Position numbers and translations under genes: made by a program. Below are positions 38,773-46,803 of a stretch of 52,916 nt of DNA, in pieces; position 1 is the first letter of the stretch; every line of letters starts with the position of its first letter. Origin of the DNA: Eubacteriales bacterium (GTDB lineage Bacteria; Bacillota; Clostridia; Acetivibrionales; JANLFN01); NCBI GenBank assembly GCA_024655885.1, contig JANLFN010000016.1, forward strand, positions 1 through 52,916, in the 5' to 3' direction. The notes below the pieces were generated by a model that saw only the letters and a program-made list of their open reading frames with translations, was not told the origin of the DNA and searched no databases.

Positions 38773-38794
38773 CATTTTGAGCATATTGTTACAT
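38773..38794 (-). repeat. right 22-bp inverted repeat
   Basis: Perfect reverse complement of 37938-37959. Its last 3 bp overlap the 19-bp hairpin arm at 38792-38810. Confidence 0.95.
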
Positions 38795-38834
38795 AGATTT
38801 AATAAAAAAAGAACATTTTTTTATTAAATCTATG
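38792..38834. repeat. perfect 19-bp inverted repeat upstream of cheA
   Basis: 38792-38810 (starts CATAGATTTAATAAA) and 38816-38834 are exact inverted copies around GAACA. The stem is AT-rich and no T-run follows, so it is not a normal terminator. It ends 20 bp before the cheA ribosome binding site. Confidence 0.85.
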
Positions 38835-38864
38835 GGTAAGATATAAAACAATGAGGTGAACATT

Positions 38865-40850
38865 TTGAACGGCAGTTTAGAAAAAGACCCTATGCTTGAA
38901 CTATTTGTTTTTGAAACACTTGAATTGATATCACAACTGGAAAACATTGCATTGAATAGTGAAGAAGCGAATACTATTGAATCACAAATTAATGAAGTAT
39001 TCAGGATTGTACATACCATTAAAAGTTCTGCAGCTATGATGAATTTTGAGAATATAGCGTCCCTTTCGCATTCCATGGAAGACGTATTCTACTATATACG
39101 TGAAAATCATCCAGAAAATGTTGATTATTCAGCTCTCGCAGATATTGTCTTAAGAAGTACGGATTTTATTAAAAATGAAGTAAATCAAATCCAGACTGGG
39201 AATAATCCCAATCGTGATGCTTCTGCAATTGTACAGGAAATAAATGAGTTCCTTTCCTTTTTAAAAAATGAAAATGGTTTATCAAATAAAAATACTTCTT
39301 TAAGTAAAAAAGAAAATAACGAAGTATATGGAGCAACTGGCGAAAACCGCTTCAAAGCTTTAATATTTTTTGAAGATGACTGTCAAATGGAAAATATCAG
39401 AGCTTTTAATGTTTTACATAACCTTGAAAAAGCTGCTGATATAATCAGCTATTCTCCGAAAGATATTATTGAGAACCAGGGATCTGCTGAAGTCATAAGA
39501 AAAAGCGGATTTGACATAGAGTTTAGCACAGATCTTTGCATTGATGATGTTAAAACAATCCTATCAGATACTATTTTTTTAAAAGATTTGAAACTGGAGA
39601 CAATTAGTACAGCAGAGATAATAAAAGCAGACCACTCTTCTAAAGAAAAAAGCGATAGTAATGGTGAAAATAGCAAATCAACCATAAAACAGAGTATGAT
39701 AAGTGTCAATGTATCTAAACTGGACAGGCTCATGGATCTGGTGGGTGAGCTGGTCATTTCACAGGCAATGGTTATCCAGAACCCTGAATTGGAAGGGCTT
39801 GCCTTAAACAGCTTCAATAAGGCTTCAAGTCAGCTCCAGAAGGTGACCAACGAATTGCAGGATGCTGTAATGTCCATACGTATGGTGCCTTTATCCGTTA
39901 CATTCCAGAAAATGCACCGCATTGTAAGAGATATGGGAAAGAGGCTTAATAAAGAGGTAAAGCTGGAGATTATCGGAGAAGAAACCGAAGTTGACAAGAA
40001 TATTATAGAACATTTGTCAGACCCTCTTATCCACCTTGCACGCAATGCGGTGGACCATGGCATTGAGCCTGCTCAAGAAAGAGCAAATAAAGGTAAACCT
40101 ACAGCAGGTAAAATTACCCTGGAAGCAAGGAATGAAGGCGGGGACGTATGGATTATCGTAAGAGATGACGGAAAAGGGCTTGACAGGAAAAGCATACTGC
40201 AAAAAGCCAGACAGCGGGGGATTTTAAATAAACCAGAGAATGAACTTACGGATCGGGAAATCTATTCTTACATTTTCCTGCCAGGATTCTCCACAAATGA
40301 AGAAGTAACCGAGTTTTCAGGCAGGGGAGTAGGAATGGATGTAGTAAATAAAAACATTGAGGAAATTGGCGGAACTGTCCAGATTGACAGCTCACCAGGA
40401 ATCGGAACCACAATATCTATAAAAATCCCCTTAACCCTTGCAATTATGGATGGAATGAAGGTAAGAGTAGGCAAATCTATCTATATTATCCCTATAACTT
40501 CAATAAAAGAATCTTTCAAGGTTCAGGAATCAACTGTTATCAGGGACGAAGCCAACAACAGTGAGATGATAATGATCAGAGGGGATTGCTGCCCTGTTTT
40601 AAGGCTTCATGAATTCTTCAAGGTAAAGCCTGACACTACAAACCTGGAGGAAGGCATCATTGTTGTTGTTGAAAATGAATCAACGGTTATGTGCCTGTTT
40701 GCAGACGAGCTGATGGGAGTACAGCAGGTGGTTGTAAAAGCGTTGCCCAGATACATAAAAAAAGTAAATGGAATTTCTGGCTGCACGGTTATGGGAAATG
40801 GCAGTGTCAGCCTGATCATCGATGTTTCGGGGCTAATTAACAGTTCATAA
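38865..40850 (+). CDS. chemotaxis histidine kinase CheA
   Basis: Receptor-coupled kinase of about 661 aa. P1 phosphotransfer domain with the phospho-His in IVHTIKSSAAMMNF (about residue 50). A divergent P2 region (about 155-245) that binds CheB/CheY follows. P3 dimerisation helices start near MISVNVSKLDRLMDLVGELV. P4 ATPase shows HLARNAVDHGIEPA (N box), VRDDGKGLD (G1) and FSGRGVGMDVV (G2). The CheW-like P5 is at the C-terminus. I favour TTG 38865 because AGGTGA lies 5 nt upstream; GTG 38856 overlaps that site. Its leader carries the 19-bp hairpin and abuts the recombinase segment. Confidence 0.95.
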   Translation: MNGSLEKDPMLELFVFETLELISQLENIALNSEEANTIESQINEVFRIVHTIKSSAAMMNFENIASLSHSMEDVFYYIRENHPENVDYSALADIVLRSTDFIKNEVNQIQTGNNPNRDASAIVQEINEFLSFLKNENGLSNKNTSLSKKENNEVYGATGENRFKALIFFEDDCQMENIRAFNVLHNLEKAADIISYSPKDIIENQGSAEVIRKSGFDIEFSTDLCIDDVKTILSDTIFLKDLKLETISTAEIIKADHSSKEKSDSNGENSKSTIKQSMISVNVSKLDRLMDLVGELVISQAMVIQNPELEGLALNSFNKASSQLQKVTNELQDAVMSIRMVPLSVTFQKMHRIVRDMGKRLNKEVKLEIIGEETEVDKNIIEHLSDPLIHLARNAVDHGIEPAQERANKGKPTAGKITLEARNEGGDVWIIVRDDGKGLDRKSILQKARQRGILNKPENELTDREIYSYIFLPGFSTNEEVTEFSGRGVGMDVVNKNIEEIGGTVQIDSSPGIGTTISIKIPLTLAIMDGMKVRVGKSIYIIPITSIKESFKVQESTVIRDEANNSEMIMIRGDCCPVLRLHEFFKVKPDTTNLEEGIIVVVENESTVMCLFADELMGVQQVVVKALPRYIKKVNGISGCTVMGNGSVSLIIDVSGLINSS

Positions 40851-40906
40851 TAAATTACTCTATAAAACTAATTTTTATTGGCAACTACTCATAGAACGGA
40901 GGGAAA

Positions 40907-41407
40907 ATGCACATGGCGGAAAAGCATGAGGAAACATTGGAAATGGAGGAAGATACACAAAAAGGGAAATTTCTGACGTTTTCAATCGGTAAGGAGGTCT
41001 ATGCTATCGAAATAAAATTCGTAACCGAAATAATAGGCATCCAGCCTATTACGGAAGTACCTGAACTGCCGGCGTATGTAAAAGGTATTATCAATCTGCG
41101 GGGGAAAATAATACCTGTAATGGATGTCAGGTTGAGGTTTAAAAAGAAGCCTATGGAATATAATGACAGGACATGTATTATTGTAGTTGAAGTAAAGGGC
41201 ATTTCTATAGGGCTGATTGTTGATAATGTATCAGAAGTATTATCAATCGCAGACGACGATATAGTACCTCCACCAGATATGAACAAAGGAACGGAAAACA
41301 AATATATTAAAGCAATTGGCAAGGTTGAAAAAGAAGTCAAACTGATCCTCGACTGCGAGAAACTTATGAATGACAATGATGTCGAGGCAATTAGCCAAAT
41401 AGCATAA
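40907..41407 (+). CDS. chemotaxis coupling protein CheW
   Basis: Adaptor of 166 aa linking CheA to receptors. The CheW fold begins at about residue 24 with FLTFSIGKEVYAIEIKFVTE, then IGIQPITEVPELPAYVKGII, NLRGKIIPVMDVRLRF, and GLIVDNVSEVLSI. About 20 acidic residues precede the fold. GGAGGG lies upstream; ATG 40907 or 40913 may be used. No cheY, cheC or cheX is seen in the window. Confidence 0.95.
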   Translation: MHMAEKHEETLEMEEDTQKGKFLTFSIGKEVYAIEIKFVTEIIGIQPITEVPELPAYVKGIINLRGKIIPVMDVRLRFKKKPMEYNDRTCIIVVEVKGISIGLIVDNVSEVLSIADDDIVPPPDMNKGTENKYIKAIGKVEKEVKLILDCEKLMNDNDVEAISQIA

Positions 41408-41453
41408 GCATTGGGAAAAGCAATACTGATTACTACGAAATAGGAGGGATATT

Positions 41454-43856
41454 ATGGGACTCTTTAGAAAAAGCAGGATAATAAACTACCAGAAAGAAGA
41501 AATCGGACGGCTTGAAAGGAACTTAAAAAAGTTAGCAGATGGAGAGTTTAATGTTAATCTGGAGGTTTCCGAAGGGGACGATTATACCAGGTCTGAAAAA
41601 GAACAATTTGTTAAACTGAACCAGTACATATTAAAAATTAAAGAATCATTTAATAACCTTATAAAGGATACAGAAAACCTGTCGAACAATATAAAAGATG
41701 GCAACCTGGACTACCGTATGGATACCACAAGATATAACGGCCAATATTCAAGAATAGGCAAGGACATCAATACAGCAATTGAGGCTATATCACAGCCATT
41801 AAATGAAGCGGGAAATGTACTCGGAAAGATGGCAATGAACGACCTTACATTGAAAATGGAAGGTAACTATAAAGGACAGTTATCACAACTTTCAGGTGAG
41901 ATTAATGATCTCCACACTCGCCTTTTAAGTATTCAGGACGTATTTGTCAGGGTATCAAATGGTGATACCAGCCGACTTGAGGAATTCATAAAAGCAGGCA
42001 AGCGGTCTGAAAATGACAAACTGATACCTGCAGCCATAAATATGATGCAGGCCATTCAAAACCTTATAGCAGAAGTAGAGAAAATTACTGCTGAAAACAT
42101 GAACGGTAATATAAAAAATGCAAGAGGCAATGCTGACGGTTTCAAAGGAGGATATAAAGAAATTATTACTGGCATTAACAATATACTCGATGCAGTAACG
42201 AAACCATGCAGCGAAGCAGTCCAGGTACTTACGAAAATGTCCGTAAATGATTTTTCCGAGTTAATGAGCAGTGACTATAAGGGCGATTTTGGTACACTTG
42301 CAAGTAAAATTAATGATGTACAAAAGCACATGTTGAATCTAGAAAATGTTGCTGTAAAAGTTTCACAGGGTGACATTAGTGAACTTGAAAATTTCCGTAA
42401 AGTAGGAAAGAGGTCGGAAAATGACCATCTTGTACCGGCGTTTATCAGTATGATGGAAACGATACAGGCATTAATAAATTCAGTAGCTAAATTTGCAAAC
42501 GCAGCAGAAGAGGGCAATTTGAGCACAAGAGAAGATGCGGGGAATTTTAAAGGTGAATACGGGAATATAATAAAGGAGCTAAATAGAACTCTCGATGCAG
42601 TAACTAAACCAATGAAAGAAATTACTGAAGTTATGTCACAGATTGGAATAGGAAATTTGAGTGTGACTGTTAAAGGTAACTATAAAGGAGACTATGCAAT
42701 ACTTACAAATGCGGTGAATTCTACAGTTGAAACTTTAAATCATGTTATTGAGGAAATAGGAAATATACTATCAGAAATTGCACAAGGGAACCTCAATATT
42801 TCAAAAGTTAGGGAGTTCAAAGGCGATTTTGCCATTATTTCAGATTCTCTTAATAAAATTATTAACTCTTTAAACCAGACGCTCGGAGAGGTAAATACTG
42901 CCGCAGAACAGGTAGCGGCAGGTGCAAGGCAGATTTCCGATGCGAGCCAGACATTATCCCAGGGTTCAGAGGAACAGGCAAGCTCTGTTGAAGAAGTAAC
43001 TGCATCCATAACGGAAATGGCCGCACAGGTAAAACAGAATGCCGCAAACGCAAACCAGGCAAATGAATTGAGCCTTACAGCAAAGGGAAATGCAGTCAAA
43101 GGCAACGAACAGATGAAGGAAATGCTGCAGGCAATGCATGATATTAATGAATCATCAACAAACATTTCCAAGATTATTAAGGTCATAGACGATATTGCAT
43201 TCCAGACGAACATTCTGGCTTTGAATGCGGCAGTTGAGGCAGCACGGGCAGGACAGTACGGTAAAGGCTTTGCCGTTGTGGCGGAAGAAGTCAGGAATCT
43301 GGCGCAAAGGAGCGCAAATGCGGCTAAAGAAACTACGGCCATGATAGAAGGTTCAATTGAAAAGGTTGGTGCAGGAACAAAGATCGCAAACAATACGGCA
43401 CAGGCTTTGAATGAAATTGTTGAAAGCATTACCAAAGCTGCAGAGCTTGTCGGCCAGATTGCCTCTGCGTCCAATGAACAGGCTTCAGCTATTTCACAGA
43501 TCAACCAGGCTGTTGAGCAGGTATCCCAGGTTGTTCAGACCAACTCTGCGACTGCTGAAGAAAGTGCTTCTGCGAGCGAACAGCTTTCCAGCCAGGCTGA
43601 AATGTTAAAGCAAATGGTAAACAAATTCAAGCTCAAGGCTATAAAAGATATGAGTGCCACAAATCTCGAAAAATTGAGTCCAGATATTATCCGTGCAATT
43701 GAAGAAATGGTTGAAAAAAGGGATAAAATACAGGAAAACAAGGAACAAGATAATAAAAGGCAGGATAAAAACGCTAATGTAAGCGAAAAGAAAGCTGCCG
43801 TATCTGGCAACAAGCCTCAAATCTCGCTTGATGATAAGGAATTTGGGAAGTACTAA
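41454..43856 (+). CDS. cytoplasmic methyl-accepting chemotaxis protein with tandem HAMP-like modules
   Basis: Receptor of 800 aa with no membrane segment, so it senses a cytoplasmic signal. Residues about 15-460 are a chain of HAMP-like repeats marked by recurring motifs: [45 protein letters not shown] and EFKGDFAII, each followed by an Asn-rich helix, plus the twice-used GKRSEND. The signalling domain (about 480-725) has the conserved tip [20 protein letters not shown] and nearby [14 protein letters not shown]. The end is a charged tail without a CheR-tethering pentapeptide. AGGAGGG precedes ATG 41454. Last gene of the cluster. Confidence 0.93.
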   Translation: MGLFRKSRIINYQKEEIGRLERNLKKLADGEFNVNLEVSEGDDYTRSEKEQFVKLNQYILKIKESFNNLIKDTENLSNNIKDGNLDYRMDTTRYNGQYSRIGKDINTAIEAISQPLNEAGNVLGKMAMNDLTLKMEGNYKGQLSQLSGEINDLHTRLLSIQDVFVRVSNGDTSRLEEFIKAGKRSENDKLIPAAINMMQAIQNLIAEVEKITAENMNGNIKNARGNADGFKGGYKEIITGINNILDAVTKPCSEAVQVLTKMSVNDFSELMSSDYKGDFGTLASKINDVQKHMLNLENVAVKVSQGDISELENFRKVGKRSENDHLVPAFISMMETIQALINSVAKFANAAEEGNLSTREDAGNFKGEYGNIIKELNRTLDAVTKPMKEITEVMSQIGIGNLSVTVKGNYKGDYAILTNAVNSTVETLNHVIEEIGNILSEIAQGNLNISKVREFKGDFAIISDSLNKIINSLNQTLGEVNTAAEQVAAGARQISDASQTLSQGSEEQASSVEEVTASITEMAAQVKQNAANANQANELSLTAKGNAVKGNEQMKEMLQAMHDINESSTNISKIIKVIDDIAFQTNILALNAAVEAARAGQYGKGFAVVAEEVRNLAQRSANAAKETTAMIEGSIEKVGAGTKIANNTAQALNEIVESITKAAELVGQIASASNEQASAISQINQAVEQVSQVVQTNSATAEESASASEQLSSQAEMLKQMVNKFKLKAIKDMSATNLEKLSPDIIRAIEEMVEKRDKIQENKEQDNKRQDKNANVSEKKAAVSGNKPQISLDDKEFGKY

Positions 43857-43880
43857 CCTTAAGTCCTTTAATCCGTAAGT

Positions 43881-43962
43881 GTAATATTTTGAAATATTAC
43901 TTCGGGTTGCCAACAATAATATAAATAAGGAGTAACAGATCTGTTATCTGTTCTCCTTTTTT
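43881..43962 (+). terminator. double stem-loop terminator after the chemotaxis cluster
   Basis: GTAATATTT (43881-43889) pairs with AAATATTAC (43892-43900). Then AAGGAG-T-AACAG (43927-43938) pairs with CTGTT-CTCCTT (43948-43958), followed by a T-run to 43962. The second is a strong terminator. Confidence 0.88.
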
Positions 43963-44054
43963 ATACATTTTTAAACAGGGCCCTTGAATAATTATTGCTG
44001 TTTATTCCTAATGACGGACAGTATGGAAAAATCTTCTTAAAAGGGGATATAGCC

Positions 44055-44897
44055 ATGTATAAGACAAGGAAAAACGATAATAACAAACTGCAGTATTTCA
44101 ATAATTGTATGAACGGAGAAATGCGTCTGTGCAGTAATATGAAAAGAGATTTAAGAAATGCAATAGAAAATGAAGAATTTTTTCTATGTTACCAGCCGCT
44201 TATAGATATAAGGATAAAAAAAGTGGTATGCATGGAAGCTTTGATAAGGTGGAAGCACCCCAGGAAAGGAATAATCAGCCCTATGGAATTCATACCAATA
44301 GCGGAAGAGACAGGGCTTATATTACCAATTGGCCAGTGGGTTCTTAAAACTGCTTGCAGTCAATTAAAGGAATGGCATGATATGGGCTACAACAACTTTG
44401 GCCTATCAGTCAACGTTTCTGTAATCCAACTTCAGCAGCCTGATTTTGCCGAAACTGTAAGCAGAATTATTGCAGAGAATAGGCTATTACCTGAATACCT
44501 TGAGCTTGAGATTACTGAAAGTGCATTTATGGAGTCGGCTCGTACTGTAGCAAGGAATTTAAACAGCTTAAGGAAGCGGGGCATTAAAGTTTCAATTGAC
44601 GATTTTGGTACAGGTTACAATTCGTTGAAGTATATTCAGAAACTTGCAGTAAACAGCTTAAAGATAGATAAAACATTTGTTTATAATATCAAAGATGATA
44701 TAAACAAAGTGATTATTGATGCAATAATTTCCCTTGCGCATAAGATTAATGCAGAAATAACTGCGGAAGGGGTGGAAACAAAAGAACAGTATGAGTACCT
44801 GAAAAAGAAAGGTTGCAATAAAATCCAGGGGTATTATTTCAGTAAGCCTCTTTTGCCGGAAGAAGCAGCAGAATTCTTAAAAATAAATAGCGATTAA
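44055..44897 (+). CDS. EAL-domain c-di-GMP phosphodiesterase, GGDEF part lost
   Basis: Cyclic di-GMP phosphodiesterase of about 280 aa. All main motifs are intact: EAL in VVCMEALIRWKHP, VNVSVIQLQQPDF, LEITESAF, the DDFGTGYNSL loop, IDKTFV, AEGVET and QGYYFSKP. Catalysis is therefore expected. Upstream and N-terminal codons (from 43995: PNDGQYGKIFLKGDIAMYK) match the last strand and helix of a GGDEF domain, so the gene is the remnant of a GGDEF-EAL protein. I chose ATG 44055 with AAGGGG about 8 nt upstream; TTG 43995 is the other option. It may affect motility together with the chemotaxis cluster. Confidence 0.88.
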   Translation: MYKTRKNDNNKLQYFNNCMNGEMRLCSNMKRDLRNAIENEEFFLCYQPLIDIRIKKVVCMEALIRWKHPRKGIISPMEFIPIAEETGLILPIGQWVLKTACSQLKEWHDMGYNNFGLSVNVSVIQLQQPDFAETVSRIIAENRLLPEYLELEITESAFMESARTVARNLNSLRKRGIKVSIDDFGTGYNSLKYIQKLAVNSLKIDKTFVYNIKDDINKVIIDAIISLAHKINAEITAEGVETKEQYEYLKKKGCNKIQGYYFSKPLLPEEAAEFLKINSD

Positions 44898-44926
44898 AGT
44901 GAGAGTGGGTTATAAGTGAGGAAAAT

Positions 44927-45251
44927 ATGGCTTTAAATATTTCAAGAAGAGTCATTGCAGCACTTCGAAACAGGCAGTTCTTTAGCCTCTATGAGATCAA
45001 CCAGGCCATCAGTGAATGCCTTCTAAAATTGATTATCCGCCCATTTCAGAAGATGGAGGGCAACAGGCTGACCGCCTTTGAAAAGATAGATAAGCCTTGC
45101 TTGCACCCGGGAACTCATAAAGCGTATTCTTGAAAGCCGCGAATATCCTGTACAGACCTATAAGGCATGCATGAGAATTATGAGATTGGACAGAAGCTGC
45201 TCTGCTGAAATCATGGAAGCTGCCAGCCGGGAAGCACTTGATAAAAATACT
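44927..45251 (+). pseudogene. IS21-family transposase (istA) remnant
   Basis: First fragment: FFSLYEINQAISECLLKLII, RPFQKMEGNRLTAFEKIDKP, matching the IstA region before the C-terminal beta domain. Second fragment, in another frame from about 45111: LIKRILESREYPVQTYKACM and RLDRSCSAEIMEAASREALD, matching the IstA C-terminus. Around 100 residues between them are deleted. No istB and no terminal repeats were found nearby. Confidence 0.82.
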
Positions 45252-45254
45252 TAT

Positions 45255-45740
45255 TCATTCGTATTCTTTTACAAGCAAAGCCCTGATGTAGCCTCTATCC
45301 CTGGTGGTTGAATCGATATAAAAGCCCCGGCCGTAGTAAAAACGCATTAAATCGGCATGCTTTGAAGCGGTATAAAGGCTTACCCTTTTTACCCCTCTGG
45401 ATATTAAAAGCTTATCCACCAGGTTCATCAGGGACTTTCCTATACCGTTGTTGTGATACTGCAGGCGCACTCCAAACCGGCTGATACGAGCCGTATTGTC
45501 CGGCAGGATCTGCACCCTTATGCTGCCCACCGGAACGTCGTCAATAAGGGCAATAAAGACTTCTTTTTGGACGATATCGCGCTTTATATCGTCAATGGAT
45601 TCTTCAAGGGCTTCCATAGGTCCTGGAATCCCCGAGTCTTCCATATACTTTTTAAAAGACTCCCTGATTATATTCTGAATAGCATAGGCATCTTCTACCA
45701 CCGCTTTTCTTATGACAAAGGAATAATTCAAAACCCTCAC
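45255..45740 (-). CDS. GNAT family N-acetyltransferase
   Basis: Acetyl-CoA-dependent acetyltransferase of 161 aa. The fold is complete: FVIRKAVVEDAYAIQNII at the start, VGSIRVQILPDNTARISRFG, the CoA loop VRLQYHNNGIGKSLMNLV (Gln/Arg-x-x-Gly-x-Gly/Ala type, about 93-110) and LYTASKHADLMRFYYGRGF. Substrate unknown. The listed start is GTG 45740; TTG 45731 is possible. Its ribosome binding site is formed by the purine-rich GCTGAGGG repeat (minus strand). It follows argF by 112 bp and may share the arginine operon transcript. Confidence 0.85.
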   Translation of the reverse strand: MRVLNYSFVIRKAVVEDAYAIQNIIRESFKKYMEDSGIPGPMEALEESIDDIKRDIVQKEVFIALIDDVPVGSIRVQILPDNTARISRFGVRLQYHNNGIGKSLMNLVDKLLISRGVKRVSLYTASKHADLMRFYYGRGFYIDSTTRDRGYIRALLVKEYE

Positions 45741-45742
45741 CC

Positions 45743-45833
45743 CTCAGCTTCTCAGCTCCTCAGCCCTTAACCTCTCAACCCTCAGCCTTCTCAGCCCTTC
45801 CCGCCTCAGCCCTGCCTTCCTCCAGAGCCCTTC
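45743..45833. repeat. CTCAGC repeat cluster between argF and GNAT gene
   Basis: CTCAGC at 45743, 45751, 45759, 45781, 45790 and 45805, a variant CTCAAC at 45774, and the 14-mer CTCCAGAGCCCTTC at 45820-45833. The hexamers and the 14-mer are the same as in 13204-13259, although their order is reversed. Confidence 0.8.
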
Positions 45834-45851
45834 TGCAACCTCTATGCATGC

Positions 45852-46781
45852 TTAAATCCTGCCACCGCCCATCAGCATGACCATAATGGCTTTTTGCACG
45901 TGCAGCCTGTTCTCGGCCTCATCGAAAACAGCGGACCGGGGGCCGTCTATGATCTCCTTGGTTACCTCGTATCCCCTGTATGCAGGCAGGCAGTGCAAAA
46001 AAATCGCGTCCTTTTTTGCCAGGGAGAAAAGCCGGCTGTTGACCTGGTAGGGCATGAACACCTTTATCCTCTCTTCCTTTTCCGCCTCCTGGCCCATACT
46101 GACCCACGTATCCGTATACACCACATCCGCCTCCTTTATGGCTTCCTCCGGGTCCTGGGTTAGGACAATCCGGGAGCCGGACAGTTCTGCGTCCGAACGG
46201 GCTTCGGAAATAATTTTGGGGTCACATTCAAATCCCCTGGGAGAAGCGACGGCAATGTCCATTCCCGTCTTGGCACAGCCGTGGAGAAGCGAATTGGCCA
46301 CGTTGTTCCCATCTCCCACATAGGCCAGCTTTAAACCCTTTAAAGCGCCTTTTTGCTCGTAGATGGTGAACAGGTCGGCCAAAATCTGGCAGGGGTGCAT
46401 CAGGTCGGTCAGTCCGTTTATCACCGGAATACGGCCGTACCTGGCCAGGTCTTCCACGTCGCTTTGCTTGAATGTCCTTATCATGATGCAGTCAATATAC
46501 CTGGACAATACCTGGGCGGTATCGTATACGGTTTCACCGCGTCCAAGCTGGATATCGCCTGCGCTCAGGAAAAGGGCATAGCCTCCCAGCTGGTACATCC
46601 CCACCTCAAAGGAAACCCTGGTCCTTGTGGAGGACTTGGTAAAGATCATCCCCAGGGTCTTTCCTTTCAGCATAGGATGCTGGACCCCTTCTTTCACATA
46701 CTTTTTCAGTTTTTCGGCGAGCCTGAAAATTTCTTCTATTTCCCCGGCGGACAAATCATAAAGACTCAAAAGATGTTTCAT
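45852..46781 (-). CDS. ornithine carbamoyltransferase
   Basis: Makes citrulline from ornithine and carbamoyl phosphate in arginine synthesis; 309 aa. Motifs: carbamoyl phosphate site SSTRTRVSFE (about 48-57), FLSAGDIQLGRGE, HPCQILADL (about 128-136), the ornithine-binding DTWVSMGQE, and HCLPAYRG (about 262-269). I chose ATG 46781 with GGGGGAAT upstream; the frame reaches 46823 inside the end of carB. It lies 22 bp after carB, in the operon argD-carA-carB-argF. The presence of all synthetic partners points to the anabolic enzyme. Confidence 0.95.
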   Translation of the reverse strand: MKHLLSLYDLSAGEIEEIFRLAEKLKKYVKEGVQHPMLKGKTLGMIFTKSSTRTRVSFEVGMYQLGGYALFLSAGDIQLGRGETVYDTAQVLSRYIDCIMIRTFKQSDVEDLARYGRIPVINGLTDLMHPCQILADLFTIYEQKGALKGLKLAYVGDGNNVANSLLHGCAKTGMDIAVASPRGFECDPKIISEARSDAELSGSRIVLTQDPEEAIKEADVVYTDTWVSMGQEAEKEERIKVFMPYQVNSRLFSLAKKDAIFLHCLPAYRGYEVTKEIIDGPRSAVFDEAENRLHVQKAIMVMLMGGGRI

Positions 46782-46803
46782 ATGGCTATTCCCCCAATCA
46801 TTG

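Larger units (their letters stand above)
37938..38794. mobile_element. 857-bp segment: tyrosine recombinase between perfect 22-bp inverted repeats
   Basis: The outer ends are exact inverted copies: 37938-37959 (starts ATGTAACAATATGC) and 38773-38794 (ends GCATATTGTTACAT). Inside lies only the recombinase gene on the minus strand plus about 180 bp of AT-rich DNA. No flanking target duplication is visible. It may be a small tyrosine-recombinase element or an invertible DNA segment. Confidence 0.75.

Noticed and set aside
38792-38834. Intrinsic terminator before cheA
   Set aside because: The stem is AT-only in its loop-proximal half and is followed by GGGTAAG, not Ts.
42740-43504. 254-aa minus-strand frame inside the receptor gene
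   Set aside because: Antisense shadow of a highly conserved signalling domain; no ribosome binding site.
45255-45310. Continuation of the istA relic into the GNAT gene
   Set aside because: Similarity to IstA fades by about 45250; the following codons are antisense to a complete GNAT domain.
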